IMG/VR virus record: IMGVR_UViG_3300027861_000016
Span: 1-64,000 of that record
Source of the DNA: a virus
Length of the DNA stretch: 64,000 bases
Direction: 5' to 3' (one strand)
Both the position numbers and the translations under genes were made by a program. The notes under the pieces were generated by a model, which worked only from the letters and a program-made list of their open reading frames with translations, was not told the origin of the DNA and did not search any database. Shown piece after piece: positions 50,028-55,845 of the stretch; position 1 is the stretch's first letter; each line of letters opens with the position of its first letter.

Positions 50028-50302
50028 ATTGTATTAGTTTTAATTATTTCTTTTGCATCCTCTATAGCTTGTAGTCTTTCAGCATACTCATAGTTTGTTT
50101 CCAATCTACCTGTATAAAACACTAATCGTTCTATCCCATCATCTCCTTCTTCTATACTAACTTTATCAATTCGCCATTTGGCTAACTCATCACTTGATCT
50201 ATATATAGTACCATAATCAAAATATGGTTTACCATCTTCCCAAGAATCAGCCTTGACTATTAGTCTTCTTTCATAAATTACTTTCTTGTTATTCTTTATC
50301 AT
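50024..50302 (-). CDS. Hypothetical small protein
   Basis: This 92-residue protein has an N-terminal beta half (KKVIYERRLIVKADSWEDG, then a DYGTIYRSSDELAKW turn) and a C-terminal helix. It is 2 nt from the 76-residue gene. No motif is recognised. Confidence 0.5.
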   Translation of the reverse strand: MIKNNKKVIYERRLIVKADSWEDGKPYFDYGTIYRSSDELAKWRIDKVSIEEGDDGIERLVFYTGRLETNYEYAERLQAIEDAKEIIKTNTI

Positions 50303-50304
50303 AT

Positions 50305-50535
50305 CTACTTGTTTAAATAATAATTAGCCGCATCGTTAAATGCTAAGTTTACATCTTGAATTTTTTGCATTCCTAATCCTTTATGTATATGGGAATGTAC
50401 CATACTTAGTTCTTTAAAGGGATTAACCTTAACGGTCTTTCCTTTCCTCTCCTTAATATACTGCTCAATAACATATACTTGTTCTTCTATAGTATAAGTC
50501 ATTGGTTGTCTATTTACTATCTCTGTTACATCCAT
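50305..50535 (-). CDS. Hypothetical small helical protein
   Basis: This 76-residue protein with QVYVIEQYIKERKGKTVKVN is helical and basic. Its ATG overlaps the stop codon of the 36-residue gene upstream at 50535, so both belong to the same message. No family is recognised. Confidence 0.5.
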   Translation of the reverse strand: MDVTEIVNRQPMTYTIEEQVYVIEQYIKERKGKTVKVNPFKELSMVHSHIHKGLGMQKIQDVNLAFNDAANYYLNK

Positions 50536-50645
50536 TACTTTCTCTTTTTAGCTTTTCCATAGAAGTATTTCTTTACTGGTATATAATGTTTAACTACTAT
50601 TGGTTGACCTACTAAATCAACTCCTATTACATATTCGTGTATCAT
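50535..50645 (-). CDS. Short basic peptide gene
   Basis: An open frame of 36 residues (MIHEYVIGVDLVGQPIVVKH, ending in a Lys-rich tail) fills the gap between two accepted genes. It has an unusually good ribosome-binding site for this genome (GGAGGAG, 5-6 nt before the ATG). Its stop overlaps the next start. No family is recognised. Confidence 0.55.
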   Translation of the reverse strand: MIHEYVIGVDLVGQPIVVKHYIPVKKYFYGKAKKRK

Positions 50646-50666
50646 TTCTTCTCCTCCTTTTTATTA

Positions 50667-50873
50667 TTAAACCCAACTATTACGACATATAATATATAAT
50701 TCAAAAAGCTCCTCTTCGTTGAGAGATTCAAGATTTCTCCATTCTGTACTTCCATATTGATCTCTATATAGATGACCAGCCTTTATTGTTAGCGGATTAT
50801 TAAACGCATTATAATTTGGATGACTTCCTTTAACTAGAGCCTCTAAACCTTCTCTATCTAAATCTATTTTCAT
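50667..50873 (-). CDS. Hypothetical small protein
   Basis: This 68-residue acidic protein contains HLYRDQYGSTEWRNLESLNEEELF. It overlaps the upstream 65-residue gene by 4 nt. No family is recognised. Confidence 0.5.
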   Translation of the reverse strand: MKIDLDREGLEALVKGSHPNYNAFNNPLTIKAGHLYRDQYGSTEWRNLESLNEEELFELYIICRNSWV

Positions 50874-51067
50874 TTCTTCTCCTCTATTATTTGTTTATTC
50901 CTTTTAATTATTTCTTGTAGTAACTCACTAGCTACTACTTTATCTTTACTTAGTATATCTACAGCTAATTGTCTTAACTCTGGTGTACTTAGATTAGAAT
51001 AGTATGCTTTATTAATTACTTTAAAGTCTTCTTCTGTGTGATGTACTAATGGTGAATCTTTACTCAT
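50870..51067 (-). CDS. Hypothetical small helical protein
   Basis: This 65-residue protein with LSTPELRQLAVDILSKDKVV is helical throughout. It overlaps neighbours at both ends by 4-8 nt. No family is recognised. Confidence 0.5.
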   Translation of the reverse strand: MSKDSPLVHHTEEDFKVINKAYYSNLSTPELRQLAVDILSKDKVVASELLQEIIKRNKQIIEEKK

Positions 51068-51491
51068 AATTTATATTTAATTGTTTAAATAGTTTCTTTA
51101 GTTCACTTTTGTTTTTAATGGTTCCTGCAAATATCTGCTCCCCATGAGAAGGTTCATAAATAAAAACTAACCCCTCTTCTAACCAAATCTGATCTCCTTT
51201 CTTATTCACAAAGAACTCAGGATTCTCTTCAAAACCTAAACTTTCTATATCTAAAGAGTCTAAGTGTTTTACTCTGACACCACATAAACCATTATCTGCA
51301 TTTTTACCAAACAACATTCTTTCTATATAGGGAGAATCTTGGCTTCCTGTGATACGTTCTATCCATTTGGCTTTATCATATTCTTCTTGTGTTTTAACTG
51401 TACCATCTCCGAAACGTTCTTTCATTTCATATTCAAATCCAAAATAAAACTCAGATATATCTGGCGTATAATATTTATTCATAGTATTCAT
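51060..51491 (-). CDS. Unknown protein with phage-type YTPDISEF start
   Basis: This 143-residue protein begins MNTMNKYYTPDISEFYFGFEYE. This MNKYYTPxISEFHVGFEYE-like opening recurs in small proteins of Bacteroidota phages. A beta-rich body follows with GVRVKHLDSLDIESLGF. The start could be the second Met (residue 4). It overlaps the zinc-ribbon gene by 17 nt. Function is unknown. Confidence 0.6.
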   Translation of the reverse strand: MNTMNKYYTPDISEFYFGFEYEMKERFGDGTVKTQEEYDKAKWIERITGSQDSPYIERMLFGKNADNGLCGVRVKHLDSLDIESLGFEENPEFFVNKKGDQIWLEEGLVFIYEPSHGEQIFAGTIKNKSELKKLFKQLNINYE

Positions 51492-51693
51492 TAAAATTGT
51501 TTATAAACTCTATATAGTCCTTCTTCTTTTTAGGATAAGGAACTCTTATTTTTTTATATTCTTCAAATCCACAGTTAGGACAACTAAACTGACCATCCAT
51601 CATTGATATTGATTCTCTTTTATATTCAGTATAACATCTATGATTTTGGCATTTAATTACTAATTCATATTTACCTTCATCATCTTCTAACAT
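51475..51693 (-). CDS. Small zinc-ribbon protein
   Basis: This 72-residue protein carries C15 and C20 (CQNHRC) and C38 and C41 (CPNC) in a beta-hairpin context, a zinc-ribbon pattern. A basic stretch (YPKKKKD) follows. Its stop region overlaps the next gene. It may bind nucleic acid; the target is unknown. Confidence 0.6.
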   Translation of the reverse strand: MLEDDEGKYELVIKCQNHRCYTEYKRESISMMDGQFSCPNCGFEEYKKIRVPYPKKKKDYIEFINNFNEYYE

Positions 51694-51695
51694 AG

Positions 51696-51872
51696 TTATT
51701 TACTTACTGGATACTTTCTATCTAAATCCTCTCTAATCATTTCTTCTTGTAAAGGATCAATCTCTTCTCCATACATTTCTAGAAGTTCATATCCTGTTAC
51801 CCATTTAACTTTATCTCTATACTTTAATCTAGAGTCTAATTTATGTTGTTCTATTTGATCTTCTACATCCAT
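51696..51872 (-). CDS. Hypothetical small acidic protein
   Basis: This open frame of 58 residues (MDVEDQIEQHKLDSRLKYRD) fills the space between two accepted genes. It overlaps the upstream gene by 10 nt and ends 2 nt before the next. It is charged and helical. No family is recognised. Confidence 0.5.
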   Translation of the reverse strand: MDVEDQIEQHKLDSRLKYRDKVKWVTGYELLEMYGEEIDPLQEEMIREDLDRKYPVSK

Positions 51873-52120
51873 CTTCCAAATCCCGGTTTAGTTTTTAACT
51901 CTTTTCTTTGTAAATATATTTGATTACTTAATCTCATTTGTATATCAGTAATATGATCCATTAGTAAATCAAATTCTATAAGTTCTTGAGTATACTTTTG
52001 ATAGATTTTATCAGCAGGAGGTCTTTTCCAAGTATGTTCTTTTGTAGTATCTATTGGGAAATCCTTTATTACTCTTCTATAATTTAATTGGAACCATTTA
52101 TTAATTCTAAACTCATGCAT
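51863..52120 (-). CDS. Hypothetical small protein
   Basis: This 85-residue basic protein contains FPIDTTKEHTWKRPPADKIY and a C-terminal helix. It lies 9 nt from the FTR-like gene. No family is recognised. Confidence 0.5.
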   Translation of the reverse strand: MHEFRINKWFQLNYRRVIKDFPIDTTKEHTWKRPPADKIYQKYTQELIEFDLLMDHITDIQMRLSNQIYLQRKELKTKPGFGRWM

Positions 52121-52129
52121 AGTTTTACT

Positions 52130-52447
52130 TTATTTATATAATTTACAACAACATTCTTCTTTCTCATATCCATTGATACATAATTGATCAATGGTAATCT
52201 CATAAGGTAATTGACTTTCAAAAGGACAATTACTCTTAGGTGTTCTTTCTACTTGACATGGACAATAACCTTCTTTCTTTTCTATACCATCTAATATCTT
52301 GTGTACATATTTAATATCTTGGTTAATTGTTAGTTTTTCTTTCTTCTTAGCTTTTTGCTTCTGTACTATTCCTAATACTTCTTTCATGGCTGCGTCTAAA
52401 TCTCTAACTACTGTTTCTTTATCTAATATCATACACCAAATGTACAC
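52130..52447 (-). CDS. Cys-rich protein resembling ferredoxin-thioredoxin reductase catalytic chain
   Basis: This 105-residue protein has a helical N-terminus and a C-terminal Cys pattern C62-P-C64, C74-P, C90 and C99-C100-C101 (GYCPCQ, NCPFE, ECCCKLY). The catalytic chain of ferredoxin-thioredoxin reductase has CPC, CPC and CHC motifs in the same order around a 4Fe-4S cluster. Here the second CPC is CPF and the last motif is CCC, so activity is uncertain. The start may be Met6 (52432). It lies just downstream of the terminator of the 52.5-kb RNA. The family link is by pattern only. Confidence 0.5.
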   Translation of the reverse strand: MYIWCMILDKETVVRDLDAAMKEVLGIVQKQKAKKKEKLTINQDIKYVHKILDGIEKKEGYCPCQVERTPKSNCPFESQLPYEITIDQLCINGYEKEECCCKLYK

Positions 52448-52460
52448 TAATAATTCTATA

Positions 52461-52497
52461 AAACAAAAAATCCTCTAACATTAATTTGTTAGAGGAT
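52461..52497 (-). terminator. Strong rho-independent terminator of the 52.5-kb RNA
   Basis: On the minus strand there is a perfect 11-bp stem (ATCCTCTAACA with TGTTAGAGGAT, 6-nt loop) followed by TTTTTTGTTTT. It ends the non-coding transcript before the FTR-like gene. Confidence 0.9.
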
Positions 52498-52657
52498 TAT
52501 AATTTTCCACCAGGAAGCAAACCTTGGTTTGTACATTAATTTGAAAGGACTTATTCATACTTTACCTTTCTTGTATAACCTATCTATGACATAGGCTTCG
52601 TGGAAGTGAAAGAGTCGAACTTTCTTTATACCCTCTAGTAGTAACCATTACTTCCTT
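52461..52657 (-). ncRNA. Autonomous structured RNA with tRNA-like 5' end
   Basis: About 195 nt runs from a -7 promoter box to a strong terminator, with no open frame. The 5' end (52655 down to 52602) pairs as an acceptor-like stem, GGAAGT with ACTTCC. The 3' strand is directly preceded by a perfect T-arm, GAAAG-TTCGACT-CTTTC (52624-52608). Only 25 nt lie between stem and T-arm, so there are no D or anticodon arms of normal size. Three hairpins follow (52595-52579, 52570-52543, 52531-52518), enclosed by CCAC/GTGG and GAAGC/GCTTC. The outer helix shares two bases with the acceptor-like stem, so the two may alternate. No RNA family is recognised. Confidence 0.7.
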
Positions 52658-52663
52658 ATTCTG

Positions 52664-52671
52664 CAAATATA
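52664..52671 (-). promoter_or_regulatory. Bacteroidota-type -7 box
   Basis: The minus strand reads TATATTTG, matching the TAnnTTTG -7 consensus of Bacteroidota promoters. It lies 8-9 nt before the first paired base of the tRNA-like RNA, which puts the transcription start at about 52657. A TTTG -33 element is not present at the usual spacing. Confidence 0.5.
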
Positions 52672-52699
52672 ATATTATTAATTTAGAATCCTAATGTTT

Positions 52700-52852
52700 C
52701 TATAGTAAAAGGATTAAAAATACTATCAATACTATGATAGGTAAGAATCTAAATACTTCAAGTACTAATATTACTATATAATACAGAAGTAATAAATTGA
52801 TGTAAAATACTACTATAAGTAAGAGTAGTATTATTTCTATAAATGTTTTCAT
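52700..52852 (-). CDS. Two-TM micro-protein
   Basis: An open frame of 50 residues (MKTFIEIILLLLIVVFYINL) is almost entirely hydrophobic, with two probable membrane helices separated by an E-V-F-R-F turn. It fills the gap between the RNA locus and the 60-residue gene, starting 3 nt after it. It could be a holin-like or superinfection-related membrane peptide; nothing decides this. Confidence 0.5.
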   Translation of the reverse strand: MKTFIEIILLLLIVVFYINLLLLYYIVILVLEVFRFLPIIVLIVFLILLL

Positions 52853-52854
52853 AT

Positions 52855-53037
52855 CTAAAATCTAAATATATCTTTTTGTTTTATTCTCTTTATAAACTGT
52901 GATGGACTAATACCTCTCTTATGTATTTCTGAAATATCCATAACAAACTTACATCCTTGTCTTTTCTTACACCTATCAATATTAATTAAAATTCTTCTAT
53001 AGAATTCTTTCTTCTGTTTTCTTGGTAGTCTGCTCAT
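52855..53037 (-). CDS. Small basic protein
   Basis: This 60-residue protein is strongly basic (RLPRKQKKEFYRRILINIDRC), with a second helix GISPSQFIKRIKQKD that could act in DNA binding. It has two Cys near the centre. It is 2 nt from its upstream neighbour. No family is recognised. Confidence 0.5.
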   Translation of the reverse strand: MSRLPRKQKKEFYRRILINIDRCKKRQGCKFVMDISEIHKRGISPSQFIKRIKQKDIFRF

Positions 53038-53039
53038 AT

Positions 53040-53204
53040 TTATCTGTGTTTAGCTAAAGGTTTTAAATACTCGTGTACATCTAATATAGTTTTACAATTG
53101 TATGCTGTAAAGCCTTCAAGATTCCATACTATAACATCATCTGAGATTCTACTGTCTTCTTCTTTAATTTTTCTATTGAGATCATTTATAGTTTCTTCTT
53201 TCAT
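53040..53204 (-). CDS. Hypothetical small protein
   Basis: An open frame of 54 residues (MKEETINDLNRKIKEEDSRI) lies between two accepted genes and ends 2 nt before the next start. It has an acidic helix followed by a short beta segment. No family is recognised. Confidence 0.5.
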   Translation of the reverse strand: MKEETINDLNRKIKEEDSRISDDVIVWNLEGFTAYNCKTILDVHEYLKPLAKHR

Positions 53205-53230
53205 AGTGTAAAGTTAAACATATTATTCTT

Positions 53231-53479
53231 TTATCCAAAAATTATATACCCTTCTTCTTTATATACCTTCTTTCTTTGTTCTGTTATAATACTATCCTTA
53301 TGTATATATGTTAACTCTGTACCATACTTTCCTTCTTTATGTGCCCATAGGAAGTAGTCATCAAAATCCTTTACTGTAGTAGATACTTTAAGTCTAGACA
53401 TCTCCTGTACTGTCATATATTTACTCCAGTCTACATCTGTTAGTAACACTTTTATTTGTTTGAATTCATCTTCTTTCAT
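53231..53479 (-). CDS. First gene of the leftward arm, unknown
   Basis: This 82-residue protein begins MKEDEFKQIKVLLTDVDWSKY, with YMTVQEMSRLKVSTTVKDFDDYFLWAHKEG. It is acidic and mixed helix-strand. A TATATTTG box lies only about 5-12 nt upstream of this ATG, so either the message is leaderless or translation starts at Met22. As the promoter-proximal gene it may be expressed first in this direction. No family is recognised. Confidence 0.55.
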   Translation of the reverse strand: MKEDEFKQIKVLLTDVDWSKYMTVQEMSRLKVSTTVKDFDDYFLWAHKEGKYGTELTYIHKDSIITEQRKKVYKEEGYIIFG

Positions 53480-53683
53480 AAGTCAAATATAATAATTTTT
53501 TTTATTTTTTATAATACAAAGTAGATTAATTTATATAGGGAGGTGTACAAATTGTATGAAGGGTTACAAATACCATGGTCTCTATCATACCCTCCCCTAG
53601 TCAGCGGTGGAGATTGGCTGTACCCCCATGTTTATCACAGCTTTAAATTCAATTCATTTATTAATAACTTAATACATAACATT
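53480..53683. promoter_or_regulatory. Divergent control region with structured leader
   Basis: This 204-nt gene-free region separates the leftward and rightward arms. On the minus side CAAATATA (53484-53491) is a TATATTTG -7 box, flanked by a run of A/T. On the plus side, 53538-53596 pairs as GGGAGG with CCTCCC and GTATGA with TCATAC, enclosing the palindrome ACCATGGT. The bulge GTACA (545-549 of this kb) is complementary to TGTAC at 53619-53623. This GC-richer leader precedes the first rightward gene. It probably holds promoters for both arms. Confidence 0.55.
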
Positions 53684-54211
53684 ATGTCTACAACAAACAC
53701 AGTAATCGGATCAGTTCTTTTATCAACATTCCTTAAAGAACAAACAAACTTTACCTTCAGAGCAGTTCCTAACAAAGAAAAGCAACCAACTGAAGGTATC
53801 ATGAATAAAGAGAGTGACAATCCTATTAACATGGGTAAGTACTCTATCTTACTTCCTCAAGTAATGAGTGACTTCACTATGATTACTCCTCAAATATCAA
53901 TGGAAGTAACTGAAGATGGTAGGACTTACACTAAAGTACAAGAGAAGGGTTACATCAACTTCTGGGCATTCGCAGGTTTATCTGATAAAGAATTCTCATT
54001 AATACCTGATAAGTGTCACGTACAGATCGAGAAGTCTGTTAATGAGGATACTGGAGACGTGTATTACAACACTAACCTTGTACCTGAAGATGGTGGTTTA
54101 ACTCTTCCTATTGCATCTAAGACTACTAATAAGTCTAATGCACAAACTAGTAAAGCAGGTATTCCTGAAGTACCTGTAAAACAAAAAGAGACTACTGATG
54201 AAACATTCTAG
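53684..54211 (+). CDS. First rightward gene, unknown 175-residue protein
   Basis: I place the start at the ATG at 53684 (MSTTNTVIGSVLLSTFLKEQ), not at the earlier ATG at 53543, because 53543 lies inside the folded leader and the added 47 residues look non-coding. The 175-residue protein has a beta-rich middle (TPQISMEVTEDGRTYTKVQ, then a KGYINFWAFAGLSDKEFS segment) and a disordered Ser/Thr/Lys C-terminus. That fits a small nucleic-acid-binding or SSB-like protein, but no OB signature is certain. It has its own terminator immediately downstream, so it is probably made in quantity and early. Confidence 0.65.
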   Translation: MSTTNTVIGSVLLSTFLKEQTNFTFRAVPNKEKQPTEGIMNKESDNPINMGKYSILLPQVMSDFTMITPQISMEVTEDGRTYTKVQEKGYINFWAFAGLSDKEFSLIPDKCHVQIEKSVNEDTGDVYYNTNLVPEDGGLTLPIASKTTNKSNAQTSKAGIPEVPVKQKETTDETF

Positions 54212-54220
54212 TAGATTCTC

Positions 54221-54250
54221 CTCCCTTCGGGGAGTTTCTCTTTTATTTTA
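54221..54250 (+). terminator. Terminator after the first rightward gene
   Basis: CTCCC and GGGAG pair around a UUCG tetraloop (54221-54234), followed by TTTCTCTTTTATTTT. It lies 10 nt after the stop codon of the 175-residue gene. Confidence 0.85.
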
Positions 54251-54271
54251 ATTACTTAATACTATAATATT

Positions 54272-54610
54272 ATGAATATTCCTACAATAAATACAGTTGA
54301 TACTGATTGCAAATTAATAAAAGTAGATTCATTCCAAGCTACTCAAATAGCTTGTGGACTTGTACATGATAATAACTTTGTTGAGTTATCAACTCTCAAA
54401 TCTACTTGTGGTATTCCAATGTGTACATGGTTATCAATAACTAATGAGTTGCCTCAATCTATTACATTCCATGAATCTAATAGAACTGTTCTTAGAGAGG
54501 CTATCATTTCACGAATTAGACATTGCAAGAAAGAACGAGATAATGGTGGATTTGATTTTAATCCTCGTACTTATAATGCACAGCTTACTCTTCTGGAGAA
54601 ATTACTTTAA
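54272..54610 (+). CDS. Hypothetical protein with Cys pair
   Basis: This 112-residue protein contains FQATQIACGLVHDNNFVELS, CGIPMCTW and a basic C-terminal helix (RIRHCKKERDNGGFDF). An A-rich leader precedes it. No family is recognised. It lies between two UUCG-loop terminators with two micro-genes. Confidence 0.55.
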   Translation: MNIPTINTVDTDCKLIKVDSFQATQIACGLVHDNNFVELSTLKSTCGIPMCTWLSITNELPQSITFHESNRTVLREAIISRIRHCKKERDNGGFDFNPRTYNAQLTLLEKLL

Positions 54611-54649
54611 TTATCTAACTACAACTTAATTACTTAATAACTAACTACT

Positions 54650-54754
54650 ATGAACAAGATTATATTCAGAGCACTCGTAGAAACAATGACTGACGAAGAA
54701 TTATCAATTCTTAATAAAGATAGTGAGTTTAAATCATTCTATAAGACTTTATAA
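54650..54754 (+). CDS. Micro-protein gene
   Basis: An open frame of 34 residues (MNKIIFRALVETMTDEELSI) follows the usual A-rich leader. Its stop overlaps the next ATG in a TAATG junction, which supports translation of both. The family is unknown. Confidence 0.45.
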   Translation: MNKIIFRALVETMTDEELSILNKDSEFKSFYKTL

Positions 54755-54852
54755 TGCATAAACTAAAAGAATTAATCAAACAAGCAATACCTTACACATG
54801 TTGTGTAGGGTTCTTTGCGGTATTTTACTTTATAACAATAGTGTTTAACTGA
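54754..54852 (+). CDS. Single-TM micro-protein
   Basis: An open frame of 32 residues with a basic N-terminus (MHKLKELIKQAIPY) and one hydrophobic helix (CVGFFAVFYFITIVF). It is coupled to the preceding frame through TAATG, and a terminator begins at its stop codon. It could be a small inner-membrane peptide. Confidence 0.45.
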   Translation: MHKLKELIKQAIPYTCCVGFFAVFYFITIVFN

Positions 54853-54876
54853 CCTCTTCGGAGGTTATTTTCTTTC
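54851..54876 (+). terminator. UUCG-loop terminator
   Basis: ACCTC and GAGGT pair around TTCG (54852-54865), followed by TATTTTCTTT. It overlaps the stop of the TM micro-gene and closes the first rightward transcription unit ahead of the repeat region. Confidence 0.8.
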
Positions 54877-54881
54877 ACTTC

Positions 54882-54897
54882 TGATTCCTAGGAATCA
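54882..54897. repeat. Perfect 16-bp palindrome
   Basis: TGATTCCTAGGAATCA is a perfect inverted repeat lying between the terminator and the repeat array. It is a candidate binding site for a dimeric protein. Confidence 0.6.
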
Positions 54898-54916
54898 TAA
54901 TTTAATCGACTAAAAG

Positions 54917-55079
54917 AAATGATTGTTCCTCGATATTTATCACAATAGTTAGAAACCTTAGATAAATGATTGTCTCTTGATATATTAATACAACAGTCAG
55001 AGAACAATCTATTCATAGATTAATACAACAGTTTATACAGATATTAAGGCAACAGTCTATTCATGTATGAAATGATTGT
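54917..55079 (+). repeat. Iteron-like direct repeat array
   Basis: Two short repeat families interleave here. AAATGATTGT occurs exactly three times (54917, 54964, 55070). ATTAATACAACAGT occurs twice exactly (54984, 55019), once with two changes (55043) and once as a looser copy (54935). ATTGT and ACAAT parts can also pair into small hairpins. The stretch 54877-55173 has no gene. Such AT-rich direct repeats at the edge of an operon are typical of replication origins or multi-site operators. Confidence 0.6.
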
Positions 55080-55112
55080 TTGTCGAATTTGAGCTTCGAA
55101 CTGGTCTTCGAT

Positions 55113-55148
55113 GTGATTACCTCAACCAACGTGACTACCTTGACCAAG
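55113..55148 (+). repeat. 18-bp tandem repeat pair
   Basis: GTGATTACCTCAACCAAC (55113-55130) is followed directly by GTGACTACCTTGACCAAG (55131-55148), 14 of 18 bases identical, and a third GTG begins at 55149. It lies next to the iteron-like array and just before the 68-residue gene, so it is either part of the same origin or an operator. Confidence 0.55.
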
Positions 55149-55173
55149 GTGGGTATAAATAAAAATAAAAGAT

Positions 55174-55380
55174 ATGACAGTAAATATGTTATTAATAGGA
55201 GTGGGATGTGTGATTTGGTGCTTCCCTTTGTGGACAGTATTATCTAATATGATAACGACTCCTGTGCAGTTTTACCAACCAAAACTATGGGAAAAGTGGG
55301 TATTCTGGTTAACTATTGGTATGATAGTTGTTTCTGTGATAAAGATCATAGTTAACTATGGAGATTACGCATTGTTTTAG
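55174..55380 (+). CDS. Two-TM small protein
   Basis: This 68-residue protein has two membrane helices, roughly residues 4-24 and 42-60 (FWLTIGMIVVSVIKIIV), joined by a loop with QFYQPKLWEK. It follows the repeat region, preceded by an A-rich leader. No family is recognised; it is one of several small membrane proteins in this arm. Confidence 0.6.
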   Translation: MTVNMLLIGVGCVIWCFPLWTVLSNMITTPVQFYQPKLWEKWVFWLTIGMIVVSVIKIIVNYGDYALF

Positions 55381-55645
55381 TTAAAGTATTACTTTAAGTG
55401 GGTGCTATAAGTGGTTGAGTGTTAAGAAGTTAACGTGTTAGTCTCACTCCTTCCTATTCCCTCAACAATCCTCAATATTCACACTTCCATAACTAACCAA
55501 CATTCTTTACCATTTAAACACAATTACAATACAACCCAATTGACACAGACTCTTCATATTACACCCAATAAAGAATATAAATCAATACCAAAACTCTTAA
55601 AAATATGCTTTACAATACAGTAAACGTACAATTAACACTAAACCA
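55381..55645. other. Gene-free stretch with inverted repeat and G-depleted tract
   Basis: Directly after the 68-residue gene, TTAAAGT and ACTTTAA form an inverted repeat (55381-55397). A G-rich 40-nt part follows. From about 55441 to 55645 the plus strand is almost without G (about seven in 190 nt), rich in C and A. An open frame of 62 residues (55435-55623) crosses it but has an improbable Pro/Thr/His/Asn composition and no clear start context, so I do not call it. The strand asymmetry next to the repeat array suggests an origin element or an unstructured leader. Confidence 0.5.
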
Positions 55646-55792
55646 ATGGAAATACTAGCTCTATCAATAGGAATGTTATTAGGTTTAATAATATGGTTAT
55701 TAGATGTTCTAACAAAGAAAGCACCAATATTTGCTCTAATAATACTACTAGCAATTATAATTTCACTTCTAACTTTAATATTTAATCAATAA
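55646..55792 (+). CDS. Two-TM micro-protein
   Basis: An open frame of 48 residues (MEILALSIGMLLGLIIWLLD) has two hydrophobic helices separated by a short basic turn (LTKKAP). The A-rich leader AACCA precedes the ATG. The family is unknown. Confidence 0.5.
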   Translation: MEILALSIGMLLGLIIWLLDVLTKKAPIFALIILLAIIISLLTLIFNQ

Positions 55793-55845
55793 AGTTCATG
55801 AAAGAAAGACATGTATTAAAACAACACAATTTAAACTAATCAAAT

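Noticed and set aside
53543-53683. N-terminal extension of the 175-residue gene starting at 53543
   Set aside because: It lies within a folded GC-richer leader, the 47 extra residues have no protein-like composition, and ATG 53684 has the usual A-rich leader.
54191-54205. Hammerhead core sequence CTGATGA
   Set aside because: It is inside a coding region, with no stem II or GAAA partner at the right distance.
55435-55623. Open frame of 62 residues on the plus strand
   Set aside because: It exists because the tract lacks G and therefore TAG/TGA-type stops; composition (Pro, Thr, His, Asn) is not that of neighbouring proteins and it has no coupling to other genes.
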